From the NCBI GenBank assembly GCA_014859895.1, contig JACZKS010000193.1, forward strand, positions 1 through 59,361: a stretch of 59,361 nucleotides of DNA, given 5' to 3'. Shown here piece after piece: positions 35,008 to 43,727 of the stretch (its first letter is position 1; each line of letters opens with the position of its first letter). The DNA comes from Rhodospirillales bacterium (lineage in GTDB: Bacteria > Pseudomonadota > Alphaproteobacteria > Rhodospirillales > Shumkoniaceae). The position numbers and the translations under genes are program-made. Under the pieces are notes generated by a model. The model worked only from the letters and a program-made list of their open reading frames with translations, was not told where the DNA came from and ran no database searches.

Positions 35008-36621
35008 ATGGAGTTCAAGATCAAGTTCTGCGGCGCCGCCCGTACGGTTACCGGCTCGTGCTATCACGTCTCGATTCCCGGCTTCCGCTTCCTGGTGGAT
35101 TGCGGGATGTTCCAGGGCACCAAAACCATCCGCGAGCTCAACTACGGCGACTTCCCCTTCGATGCCAAGGCCGTCGACGCCGTCTTCCTGACCCACGCCC
35201 ACATCGACCACACCGGCCTTTTGCCCAAGCTGCTGAAAAGGGGCTTCACGGGGCCGATCTTCGCCACCGAGGCGACGCGGGATCTTCTGACCTACATGCT
35301 GCCCGATTCCGGACACATCCAGGAATTCGAGGTGAAGCGGATCAACCAGCGCAACCGGCGCCGCGACCTTCCCCCGATCTTTCCCATCTACACCAAGGAG
35401 GATGGGGTGCGGGCGGCTGAGGGCATTCGCTACGTGCCCATGGAGGATTGGTTCGACGCCGGCCCCGGCGTGCGGGTCCGTTACTGGAACGCCGGCCACA
35501 TCCTCGGCTCCGCCTCCGTCGAATTCGAACTCGGCACCGGCGCGAACGGCGGCGAGCGCAAACGCATCCTGTTCTCGGGCGACATCGGACCCGATCAGAA
35601 GACCCTGCAATCCAATCCGCAGGGCCCGAAGAACCTGGACTATCTGGTGGTCGAAAGCACTTACGGCGACCGCGACCGCTCGGACCTGTCGCCGGAAGCC
35701 CGGCGCGGCGCCCTTAAGGCCGAAATCGACGCGGCGGTCACGAGCGGCGGCAACATCCTGATTCCAGCCTTCGCGGTCGAACGGACGCAGGAACTGCTGT
35801 TCGACCTGGGCACGCTGATGGACAACCGCCAGATCCCCGACATCCAGATCTATCTCGACTCGCCGCTCGCCATCCGCGCCACCGAGGTGTTCGAAAAGCA
35901 CAGCGGCCACATGGAAGGCGTCAACGGCGTCGCCAAGCCGTTCCGCCACCCAAGCATCCGCTTCATCCAGACCGTCGAAGAGAGCATGGCGCTGGAAACC
36001 GTCCGTTCGGGCGCCGTCATCATGTCGGCCAGCGGCATGTGCGACGCCGGCCGCATCCGCCACCATCTTCTCAACAATCTCAGCAATCCCAAGGCCACGG
36101 TGTTGTTCGTCGGCTACCAGGCGCCCGGCACCCTGGGCAGCCTGATCCTGGACGGCGCCAAGAAGGTGCGCATCCACGGCCAGGAGGTGTCGGTAAAGGC
36201 GCGCATCCGCTCAGTCGACTTCTATTCCGCCCATGCCGACCGCGAGCAGCTCGTCGATTGGATCCGCGAACGCTTCCCCATCACCGGCGGCATCTTCCTC
36301 AGCCATGGCGAGCAGTCGGTCATCGAGGCGCTGCGCAGCCGGCTGATCAAGGCCAAGATGGATGCGAACCTGGTGTTCGTTCCGCAGCTGGACGAGGTCT
36401 TCGACCTCTCGGTCGACGGCGCTCCCAAGCGGCACCTGGACAACCCGCGCCTCGACCCGGCAAGCGTCAGCGAAACCGCGACGTCCGACTGGCACAACGA
36501 TTACGCAGCGCTGTTGCTCGAACTCGCCAACGATCTTCGGACGCTGCCGGACGTCGAAACCCGCCGGCGCCTGCTCGTCGACCTGCGGCGCACCCTGAAA
36601 GGCAAGGAACGGGCAGCCTAG
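35008..36621 (+). CDS. MBL-fold beta-CASP hydrolase
   Basis: The 537-aa product combines a metallo-beta-lactamase domain (THAHIDHTGLLP metal motif; GHILGSASVEFEL; FSGDIG) with a beta-CASP region (YGDRDRSD, PAFAVERTQELL, VIMSASGMCDAGRIRHHL) and the C-terminal SAHADREQLVDW. This is the architecture of RNA-processing CPSF73-like/YSH1-type exonucleases. It is likely a ribonuclease or RNA-end hydrolase. After residue 450 a tail (PKRHLDNPRLDP...) extends past the usual family end. ATG 35008 has GCGGAG upstream. Its TAG stop lies inside the terminal repeat of the adjacent element. Confidence 0.9.
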   Translation: MEFKIKFCGAARTVTGSCYHVSIPGFRFLVDCGMFQGTKTIRELNYGDFPFDAKAVDAVFLTHAHIDHTGLLPKLLKRGFTGPIFATEATRDLLTYMLPDSGHIQEFEVKRINQRNRRRDLPPIFPIYTKEDGVRAAEGIRYVPMEDWFDAGPGVRVRYWNAGHILGSASVEFELGTGANGGERKRILFSGDIGPDQKTLQSNPQGPKNLDYLVVESTYGDRDRSDLSPEARRGALKAEIDAAVTSGGNILIPAFAVERTQELLFDLGTLMDNRQIPDIQIYLDSPLAIRATEVFEKHSGHMEGVNGVAKPFRHPSIRFIQTVEESMALETVRSGAVIMSASGMCDAGRIRHHLLNNLSNPKATVLFVGYQAPGTLGSLILDGAKKVRIHGQEVSVKARIRSVDFYSAHADREQLVDWIRERFPITGGIFLSHGEQSVIEALRSRLIKAKMDANLVFVPQLDEVFDLSVDGAPKRHLDNPRLDPASVSETATSDWHNDYAALLLELANDLRTLPDVETRRRLLVDLRRTLKGKERAA

Positions 36622-36724
36622 AGCAGCTTCCAATCGCACGGAATCACCCCTTTATTGGTCGTCATTCCCGCGCACGCGGGGGTGACGATGAAGATTGTTC
36701 CCGCCTGAGCGGAAAATGCTCTAG
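36618..36724. repeat. 107-bp element with terminal inverted repeats between convergent genes
   Basis: CTAGAGCA (36618-36625) is repeated in inverted form as TGCTCTAG (36717-36724). Inside is the palindrome GTCATTCCCGCG-CA-CGCGGGGGTGAC (36661-36686) and a GTTCCCGCCTGAGCGGAAAA end. This is a small palindromic element of the kind dispersed through alphaproteobacterial genomes. The stop codons of both flanking convergent genes (TAG at 36619-36621 and, on the minus strand, at 36723-36721) lie within its ends. Confidence 0.75.
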
Positions 36725-37371
36725 GAAGAACAGGTGGCGTTTTCGGACGTCACCGCCGCCGCGTCGATCAGGCGGGCCAGTACCTGTGTCTCGTGGGCTC
36801 CGGATATAACCATCGAGCCGTTGAAGACGAACGAGGGAACGCTGTTGATTCCCATGCGGTGGGCGCGGGCGTTTTCCTCGTAGACGAAGGCAACCTCTTC
36901 GAAGCCGGCAAGGTAGGCGGCGAGCGCCTCTTCCTCCAGGCCAAGGGAGCGTCCGATGGCATGCAGGGTATCGGTTTCGCCAATGTTCCTGCCGTTGATG
37001 AAGTAGTTGAAGAACAGAGCCTCGACCGCCGCCTCGCCGCGCCCGGTACGCGCGGCGAACTGCACCAGTCGATGCGAAGTGACCGAATTGGGGGTGGTGC
37101 GGATGCGGTCGAACGCGAAATCGATGTCGACGGACTGCCCGGCGTCGGCAATCGCGCCGTAAACGCGCCGCACGCGGGATTCGCTGCCGAATTTGCGAAC
37201 CAGGTAGGCCCCGCGGTCCATGCCGCCGTATGGCATGTCGGGATTAAGCAGGAACGGCCACCAGCCAAGTTCCACATTCACATGAGGACGCGACCGCAAC
37301 GCCGCCTCCATGCGGCGCTTTCCGACATAGCACCACGGGCAAACGGTATCGAAGATCACGTCGATCCGCAT
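36721..37371 (-). CDS. DsbA-family oxidoreductase, FrnE-like
   Basis: The 216-aa thioredoxin-fold protein has a CPWC active site (residues 11-14 in FDTVCPWCYVGKRRM), a helical insertion (RGAYLVRKFGSESRVR ... TTPNSVTSHRL) and a cis-Pro loop GINSVPSFVFNG. This matches the FrnE/2-hydroxychromene-2-carboxylate isomerase-like branch of DsbA. No signal peptide is present, so it is cytoplasmic, perhaps a disulfide isomerase or glutathione-type transferase. It starts ten nt after the PleD-like gene stops. Its stop codon is inside the terminal repeat of the 107-bp element. Confidence 0.85.
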   Translation of the reverse strand: MRIDVIFDTVCPWCYVGKRRMEAALRSRPHVNVELGWWPFLLNPDMPYGGMDRGAYLVRKFGSESRVRRVYGAIADAGQSVDIDFAFDRIRTTPNSVTSHRLVQFAARTGRGEAAVEALFFNYFINGRNIGETDTLHAIGRSLGLEEEALAAYLAGFEEVAFVYEENARAHRMGINSVPSFVFNGSMVISGAHETQVLARLIDAAAVTSENATCSS

Positions 37372-37381
37372 GAGTCGGGTT

Positions 37382-38731
37382 CTACTCCAATTGCTGGCGC
37401 GCCCTGGCGATCATGGCTCCCGCGTTGTCATCGGCCTCAAGCTCGGCGCAACCGACCTTGACCGTCACCTTGACCGGCCGATAAACGTCCCTCACGGCAA
37501 AATCGGTATACTCCAGGATGCCGGTGACGCGCCCGATGACCGCCTCGGCCTCGTTGCGCGGGGTATCGGGCAGGGAAACGCAGAACTCGCCGCCGCCGAA
37601 GTTGGCGACGACGTCTTCCAGCCGCACCAGCCCGGAAACCCACTGGGCAACTTGGCGGGTCAGTTCGCGCGCCGCTTCCTCGCCGAACTCCGCCTTGAAC
37701 GAGACCAGCGAATCCGCCACCGAGAAGACCAGGACGGTCAAGTGCTTCTGCCCGTCACGGGCCTCGCCGATCAAGGCTGTCAGGTGAGCCCTCAGAAAGC
37801 CGGGTATGTAGCTGTGGGTATGGGTACCCCTGGTCCTCACAGTCTTGGTCGTCTCGATGGCGTCGCGGATACGCCGCCGGATTTGCTGGCGGCGCCCGTA
37901 GGAGGCCAGGAAATAACGCAGGCAATCGTCGCCGGCACCATGACCGAGCACCAGGCTGGCCCCCGCGCGGATCACCTCTTCGCGGGGGAAGTCGCCCGCG
38001 GCCTCCTCCAAGAGCACGATCGGCAAATTGAAAAGGCGGGGATGGTTGCGAACCTCTATGCAGAACTCCAGGGCATCCTCGACGGAAAGGCTCTCTCCCA
38101 CTTCCATGACGACGGCATCGAAATCGCCCTCGAACAGCCGGTCGCGCGCCTCGAACGGCCCGGCCTGGTAGTCGACCCCCGCGGCCCGCTTCACCAGGGC
38201 CCTCGAAACCCGCTTCTCCAGCGCCGGCGAGCCGCCGACCGCCAGCACGCGATGCAGGACGTCTCCCACCGAAAGATCGGGATCGTCCGTCAGCGGAACG
38301 CCGAACTCGCGGGCCAGGGCGATCCGGCGCCGGACTTCGGCCAGCTGGGTGGAAAGCCGCATCAAGGGGCGCATGCGCATCATCAACTCGGCCGCCCCGG
38401 TGGCACCCACGTCGCCGGCAAAGACGTCATCGGCGCGCGCCGCCAGGGCCTCGTCATAAAGGCCGCTGAATTCCTCGGCCACCCACAGAACGATGGGGAC
38501 GTTCTCCAGCTTCCGCTGGCGTAGCGCCGTCGCCGTGGCGATGCCCGGACGGCCCAGCGACCCGACGTCGATGACGATCAGGTCCGGGTGGCTGCCGCTG
38601 GCTTCCTCCCACACTTCGTCGGCGGTCTCGCAGACGACGACATTGCAGTTGCTGTCGGTCAGCAGGGTGCTCATGCGGTCGGTTCGCACGGGATCGCTCC
38701 CATGTAGCAGAATGTTGCCGAGGCGGTTCAT
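37382..38731 (-). CDS. PleD-like protein: two receiver-like domains and degenerate GGDEF
   Basis: The 449-aa protein has an N-terminal receiver with Asp55 (LIVIDVGS), a second receiver-like region where the phospho-Asp position is Glu (FDAVVMEVGE), and a C-terminal GGDEF-fold domain. The signature there reads NFGGGEFCVSL, residues 379-383 being GGGEF instead of GGDEF/GGEEF, so the metal-binding acid is lost and cyclase activity is unlikely. It may be a c-di-GMP- or phosphorylation-responsive scaffold. It lies between trkH and the DsbA-family gene on the same strand. The start at ATG 38731 is not contested. Confidence 0.85.
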   Translation of the reverse strand: MNRLGNILLHGSDPVRTDRMSTLLTDSNCNVVVCETADEVWEEASGSHPDLIVIDVGSLGRPGIATATALRQRKLENVPIVLWVAEEFSGLYDEALAARADDVFAGDVGATGAAELMMRMRPLMRLSTQLAEVRRRIALAREFGVPLTDDPDLSVGDVLHRVLAVGGSPALEKRVSRALVKRAAGVDYQAGPFEARDRLFEGDFDAVVMEVGESLSVEDALEFCIEVRNHPRLFNLPIVLLEEAAGDFPREEVIRAGASLVLGHGAGDDCLRYFLASYGRRQQIRRRIRDAIETTKTVRTRGTHTHSYIPGFLRAHLTALIGEARDGQKHLTVLVFSVADSLVSFKAEFGEEAARELTRQVAQWVSGLVRLEDVVANFGGGEFCVSLPDTPRNEAEAVIGRVTGILEYTDFAVRDVYRPVKVTVKVGCAELEADDNAGAMIARARQQLE

Positions 38732-38851
38732 CGCGTCCCTGTCCGTTTCTGCCCAATCGTTGCCGTGTGCGTGTGCCGGTCCATCGGCTTGCGGTCACAC
38801 CGATTATAGAAATTTGAGGCCGGTGCCCGCCACACCAATCGGCGATTGCCT

Positions 38852-40300
38852 CTATCGCCGCCAGAAACCGGGAGCAAACAGGACCATCACCGTCAGGAAC
38901 TCGAGTCGCCCCAACAACATGGCGATGGCCAGCACCCACTTCGCGGCGGCGGGCAGGGAGGCGAAGGTGCCCGAAGGGCCGATGATGTCGCCCAGCCCCG
39001 GACCGACGTTGGCCACCGCCGTCGCCGCGCCGGACAGCGCCGTCACCAGATCCAGCCCCAGTCCCTCGAGGATCAGGCTGGTCGCCACCACCGTCATCAG
39101 GAAGGTCAGGATGAAGACCAGCACGCCCAGGACCACATCGTTCGAAACCGAACGGCCGTCATAGGTCAGGGCCTGAACGCCGTGAGGATAGATGCGGCTC
39201 CAGATATAGGCGCGAAAGGCCGCCCACAGAATTTGGAAGCGAAACATCTTGATGCCCCCGCCGGTCGAGCCGGTGCAGCCGCCGACAAAGATCAGCATAA
39301 AGAAGACCCCGAAGGGCATGGCCCCCCAGCGCGAGTAGTCGGAAACCGCGTAACCGGTGGTGGTGACGATGGACACCACGTTGAAGGCGGTTTCGCGCAG
39401 GGCCCTTTCGAAGGAGAAACCGCCCGACGACCACAGCCATATCGTGACCGCCCCGATGACCGCGCACAGAAAGCTGACGAAGGCCCGAATCTGGCTGTCC
39501 CGCAAAAGCGACCCCGGCCCCTGCCGCACCATGTGGATATAGACGACGAAGGGCAGTGCCCCCAGCAGCATGAACGCCGTGACGATCCAATGGATGAAGG
39601 GATTGTCCCAATGGCCGAGCGAGGAGTCCGAGGTCGAGAAACCGCCGGTGGAGAGCGTCGTCATCGCGTGGACAGTGGCATCGAACCAAGCCATGCCGGC
39701 AAGCCGCAGCAGGGTGGCGCAAACGATGGTCAGCGCGACGTAGGAAAGCACCAGAGCGGCGGTATAGCGCTTGACGCTGGCCATCGCCTTTTCCGAGCGA
39801 TCGGACGATTCCATGCGAAAAAGCTGCATGCCGCCCACCTTGAGCAGGGGGAACATGGCCACCGCCATGACGATGATGCCAATTCCTCCGAACCATTGGA
39901 GCTGCCCGCGCCACAGAAGGACCCCCGGCGGCAGGTTGTCCAGTCCGACCAGCACCGTGGCTCCGGTCGTCGTCAGGCCCGACATGGTCTCGAAGAAGGA
40001 GTCGGTGTAGGTCAATGGCAAGAGGTCGGAGTAGGCGAAGGGCAGGGCCCCGAAAAGAGCAACTGTCACCCAACTGCCGGTCGTCAGCAGAAAGCCCTGG
40101 CGCAGATTGATGTCGAGCGGGGCGCCACGCGTGGCCAGGATGAATGAGGTTCCGGTGAAGATGGTACCGGCGCCCGAGATGGCGAACACGAACCAATTGA
40201 GATTCCCGGCCGCCCAGTCCGCAGCCGCCGGGAAAAACATGGCGACCCCCAGCATCAGCAGGAACCACCCGATCACGTGGATCACCGGCGAAAAGAGCAT
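38852..40300 (-). CDS. trkH: Potassium uptake protein TrkH
   Basis: The 482-aa membrane protein has the four pore-loop repeats of TrkH/KtrB: ETMSGLTTTGATV, MTTLSTGGFSTSD, IVTTTGYAVSDYSRWG and ATAVANVGPGLG, with the conserved Gly of each selectivity filter. VGGCTGSTGGGIKMFR is also diagnostic. It takes up potassium, normally with TrkA, which is not in the window. The ATG at 40300 follows GGAAGGG. It lies 128 nt downstream of the deacetylase-fusion operon on the same strand, which may link the operon to osmotic control. Confidence 0.95.
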   Translation of the reverse strand: MLFSPVIHVIGWFLLMLGVAMFFPAAADWAAGNLNWFVFAISGAGTIFTGTSFILATRGAPLDINLRQGFLLTTGSWVTVALFGALPFAYSDLLPLTYTDSFFETMSGLTTTGATVLVGLDNLPPGVLLWRGQLQWFGGIGIIVMAVAMFPLLKVGGMQLFRMESSDRSEKAMASVKRYTAALVLSYVALTIVCATLLRLAGMAWFDATVHAMTTLSTGGFSTSDSSLGHWDNPFIHWIVTAFMLLGALPFVVYIHMVRQGPGSLLRDSQIRAFVSFLCAVIGAVTIWLWSSGGFSFERALRETAFNVVSIVTTTGYAVSDYSRWGAMPFGVFFMLIFVGGCTGSTGGGIKMFRFQILWAAFRAYIWSRIYPHGVQALTYDGRSVSNDVVLGVLVFILTFLMTVVATSLILEGLGLDLVTALSGAATAVANVGPGLGDIIGPSGTFASLPAAAKWVLAIAMLLGRLEFLTVMVLFAPGFWRR

Positions 40301-40428
40301 GCTCGAATACCCTTCCGCGTCGGCCCGGTCCGAACGAGGGGGGCGACGCCGTCGGCGCTTTCCATACTCGGCGCCGTCTCCGAAAGCCAGGACCAAATCA
40401 CCCGGCGACCCGGCGGCAGGCGATATCC

Positions 40429-42714
40429 CTATGCTTTGAGGTCTTTGACGAAGATCACCTTGCCGTCGCCCGGCCGGTAGAAGTCGGCGAATTCGGCCGC
40501 CACCGTATAGCCGGTGCCGAGATAGAACCCTCGGGTGGGGGCGTATTTTTCGGACGACGAGGTATCGGCATAGATGTGACGGGCGCCGATGCGGCGCATG
40601 GCGTCCTCGGCCCGCGCCAGGATCTTGCGGCCCAGCCCTTGTCCCTGCCGATCGGCGTGGACGGCGATCCAATAGAGATCGTAGCTGGTTTCCGAGCCGG
40701 GAATCAGCCCGTAGCAGGCATAGCCGGCCAGTTTGCCGCCTTCCTCGACGAGGACGAACTCGTAGCCCGACGCCCGGCCCTTTTCGATCCGTTCCATGAC
40801 CAGTTCGGCGGCGATGTCGATCTCCTCGGCGGAAAACATCGCGGTCCCCGAAACCAGCACGCGGACCCCCTCGATATCCTCGGCCCGCACGGCTTCCCGC
40901 CAAACCACGCCACCCGGCTTGCCATTGCGGGATACCTTGGCGGGAGGTCTGGCTTGTCCTGCCCGCCGGGTCTTTTCCGCCCCCTCGACCAAGCCGGAAA
41001 AGAAATTGCTGGCGTTCACGCCGAGCGTACGTACCCGATACCCGCCCTCCTGGATGACCACGGTCGGATAGCCTGCCTCGCCGATCATCCCGCCGATCAG
41101 CCGGAAATCGGCGGCGCGGTTGCCCCAGGTCCCGGTCGGATCGCCGCGCCCGGTGTCCAGACCCAAGGACAGGACGAGAAAGGCCGGCGCATACCGCCCG
41201 ATGCGCCGGAGCGCGGCAGCCACGGCCTCGCGATACTGCTCGGGCGTCACCGTCTCCGGCAGCGGGATGTTGATGTTGTAGCCGGCACCGCGGCCACGGC
41301 CGGTTTCGTCCTTAAATCCGCTGAAATAGGGGTAGGCGAAGGACGGATGGCCGTGGATCGACACGGTCAGCACGTCATCGCGCTCGTAAAAGATGTCCTG
41401 CTGGCCGTTGCCGTGGTGATAGTCGATATCGAGGATCGCCACCCGGCCATATCGGGATAGGTAATTGGCGGCGATGGCCGGGTTGCACAGGTAGCAGAAG
41501 CCGCCGAATGTCCGGCGCTCGGCATGGTGTCCCGGCGGACGGACCAAAGCGTAGGCGAGGGGAGCACCGTTCAACAGCACTCGCTCGGCCGCCGTCAGGG
41601 CGCAATCGACCGCCTGGCGTGCCGCCGGCCAGACGTTGCGGTTGAGCGGTGTGAAGGTGTCGATGCACCAATAGCCGGCCAGCACCGAACGTTCCCTCGG
41701 CTTTCGCTGCGGATTGCGGATCGGGAACACATATGGATAGACGGACTTTTTTTCTGGCGCTTCCCGGCAGGCCCGTTCCATGTATTCAATCAGGCTTGGA
41801 TCGTGGACCTCGCGGATAAAGCGGTCGGGGAAACGCTTGGCCGGAATGCGTTCGAAGAAGCCGGTCTTGTCCAGTTCGCGGAGGATGGTCCGGATGCGTA
41901 CCGGCGCCTCGACGTACCCCCGGTCGTGAGCGATGTTGTGGATGTCGTGCCGGTCGTTGACGATGAGCGGGATTTTGCCCCGCAGGGTGGGCAGCGGATC
42001 GGCGACGGCAGCGTCCGGCTTCGCATAGCGTGGCTCGCGTAGGGCAAACGCCCCGTCGCGGATCGAGCCCACCACCTTGCTGACGTAATCGGGCGGGCAC
42101 AGATGGGCGTACTTCCTCTCCAGGATGGCGCGAACGATGCGGCGAAGATGAGCCGCCTTCGGCAAAGTATGCCGGCCCAGCCCGTCGAAGACCAGAACCG
42201 GCATGTCGGTATCGCCGCTCCGCACCGGCATGCAATACAGTGTGCCGACGATCGGTAAGGCGCCGTAGCGCTCATAGAACTTCAGCCGCGACGCGTTTTG
42301 TTTGCGGATTGCCGGGTCGGGGCTGGTTTCGGGATTGTCGGGCAGACACTCGAAGTATAGCCCCATGGAACCCAGCGCCGCCGCCTCCTGGCGGACACGG
42401 TCGTAAAGCGCCCCCCCCATACCGGAGCCGCGCCGGGCTCCTGGTGCCGTCGAGATGATCTCCAGATACGAAAAATGCAGTTCCGGATCGTAAAGAACCA
42501 GGGCGACGGCCCGGACGCGCTGCTGGCCGTCTTCCAGCACAAACAATTCGGACAGGAAGCGGTAGCGGAAGGGATCGTCAAGCTGATCGGGCAGCTTGTC
42601 GACGTCCTCCGGCCGCAGACCGGGAAACTGCGTACGGATAATTTGCTGGGCTTCTTCGACGGCGGCACGGTTGGCCGCCGTCCGGGTATCCCTGATCGTA
42701 CGGATGCGCAACAC
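40429..42714 (-). CDS. GNAT - histone-deacetylase-like - GNAT fusion protein
   Basis: This 761-aa protein has three catalytic modules. Residues about 1-165 are an acetyltransferase (GNAT) with RRGSGMGGALYDRV at 94-107. Residues about 240-580 are a class II HDAC/acetylpolyamine amidohydrolase domain with PPGHHAE (H396, H397), LDIDYHHGNG (zinc D431 and H433), LGLDTGRGD (D520) and EGGY. Residues about 604-761 are a second GNAT with QGQGLG at 690-695 and FYLGTGY. It could add and remove acetyl groups on one amine substrate. It starts with GTG one base after the upstream ATP-grasp stop, so it belongs to the KamA operon. Both GNATs look complete. Confidence 0.9.
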   Translation of the reverse strand: MLRIRTIRDTRTAANRAAVEEAQQIIRTQFPGLRPEDVDKLPDQLDDPFRYRFLSELFVLEDGQQRVRAVALVLYDPELHFSYLEIISTAPGARRGSGMGGALYDRVRQEAAALGSMGLYFECLPDNPETSPDPAIRKQNASRLKFYERYGALPIVGTLYCMPVRSGDTDMPVLVFDGLGRHTLPKAAHLRRIVRAILERKYAHLCPPDYVSKVVGSIRDGAFALREPRYAKPDAAVADPLPTLRGKIPLIVNDRHDIHNIAHDRGYVEAPVRIRTILRELDKTGFFERIPAKRFPDRFIREVHDPSLIEYMERACREAPEKKSVYPYVFPIRNPQRKPRERSVLAGYWCIDTFTPLNRNVWPAARQAVDCALTAAERVLLNGAPLAYALVRPPGHHAERRTFGGFCYLCNPAIAANYLSRYGRVAILDIDYHHGNGQQDIFYERDDVLTVSIHGHPSFAYPYFSGFKDETGRGRGAGYNINIPLPETVTPEQYREAVAAALRRIGRYAPAFLVLSLGLDTGRGDPTGTWGNRAADFRLIGGMIGEAGYPTVVIQEGGYRVRTLGVNASNFFSGLVEGAEKTRRAGQARPPAKVSRNGKPGGVVWREAVRAEDIEGVRVLVSGTAMFSAEEIDIAAELVMERIEKGRASGYEFVLVEEGGKLAGYACYGLIPGSETSYDLYWIAVHADRQGQGLGRKILARAEDAMRRIGARHIYADTSSSEKYAPTRGFYLGTGYTVAAEFADFYRPGDGKVIFVKDLKA

Positions 42715-42715
42715 G

Positions 42716-43702
42716 TCACACCGCCTTTCGCTGGCGGGCCAGCGCCGTCGAGACGATGCATCCGATCATCTCGTCATAGTCCATTCCGGCGCGCGCGGCG
42801 GCGGCGGCGAAGCCGGCATCCGGGGAAAGGCACGGATTGACGTTGATCTCGAGGATCCACGGCTTATTCATTGAATCGACTCGGAAATCGACCCGCACAT
42901 AGCCGGACAGGTCGAACGTCCGCCACGTCGCCAGCGCCAGTTCGCCCAATCGTTCGAGAAGTGGACCGTCGGCGGCCGGGAAGTCGAAATGGCGCGGCGT
43001 GTTGCCGAAGGCGAAACTGCCGTCGTCCCACTTCGCCTCGTAATCGACGATACGTGGCCGGTCGTCGGGATAGTCGACGAAATCGATCTCGGCGATCGGC
43101 AGCAGGCGCGGCCCATCGGGACCATCGAGCAGGGCCAGATTGAATTCGCGGCCTTCGATGAAGGCCTCGGCAAAGAAACGGCCGCCGAAGCGGGCCTGCC
43201 TGGCCGCGATCTCCTCGGCCGCCCGGCCGGCCGCCACCACCGAGCCGGCGTCGATGCCGATCGAGGCGTGCTCGCCGATCGACTTGACGATCACCCGCTC
43301 CACGCCCTCCAGCCCGCTGCCGTCCAGCGACCATGCCGGCGTCGGCAAGCCGGCCGATTGCAGCAGCCACTTGGCCGCCGTCTTCGACAGGGTGTCGCGC
43401 AGGGATTGGGCCGTGCCGCCGCTATAGACCAGGCCAAAATGCTCCAACGCCGACGGCGCCAGATGGGCCAGCGTGCCGTCGCCGGCCAGCGCCTCGACCA
43501 GGTTGAACACCAGGGCGGGACGGCGCGCCGCCAGGGCGGAAAGCGCCCCGAGGTCGAGCCCCAGATGCACGATTTCCGAGCGGTACCCCAGGCGGCCGAG
43601 GGCGTCCCGGATGGTTTCGGCGGCAATCACGGTGTCGGCCTCGTCCGGCCGGTCGGCCGCGGCGCCGTGAAGGACTGGCACGAAGGCTGGCGCGCTCGTC
43701 AT
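42716..43702 (-). CDS. ATP-grasp ligase, D-Ala-D-Ala-ligase-like (second copy)
   Basis: The 328-aa product has the ATP-grasp layout of Ddl-like ligases: LVFNLVEALAGDGTLAHLAPS in the first lobe, DTLSKTAAKWLLQSAGLPTP, VIVKSIGEHASIGIDAG (grasp lysine and flexible loop), EFNLALLDGPDG, and YVRVDFRVDSMNKPWILEINVNPCL with the metal ligands. It should form an amide or peptide bond through an acyl-phosphate. A cell-wall role is unlikely because it is not near mur genes and sits between a partner ATP-grasp and the acetyltransferase-deacetylase fusion. It starts 25 nt after the first ligase stops. Confidence 0.85.
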   Translation of the reverse strand: MTSAPAFVPVLHGAAADRPDEADTVIAAETIRDALGRLGYRSEIVHLGLDLGALSALAARRPALVFNLVEALAGDGTLAHLAPSALEHFGLVYSGGTAQSLRDTLSKTAAKWLLQSAGLPTPAWSLDGSGLEGVERVIVKSIGEHASIGIDAGSVVAAGRAAEEIAARQARFGGRFFAEAFIEGREFNLALLDGPDGPRLLPIAEIDFVDYPDDRPRIVDYEAKWDDGSFAFGNTPRHFDFPAADGPLLERLGELALATWRTFDLSGYVRVDFRVDSMNKPWILEINVNPCLSPDAGFAAAAARAGMDYDEMIGCIVSTALARQRKAV

Positions 43703-43727
43703 ATTGTTCCGGCTCGATCGCCGCCCG

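Noticed and set aside
36618-36724. Insertion sequence or transposon
   Set aside because: Terminal repeats but no room for a transposase; treated as a small repeat element.
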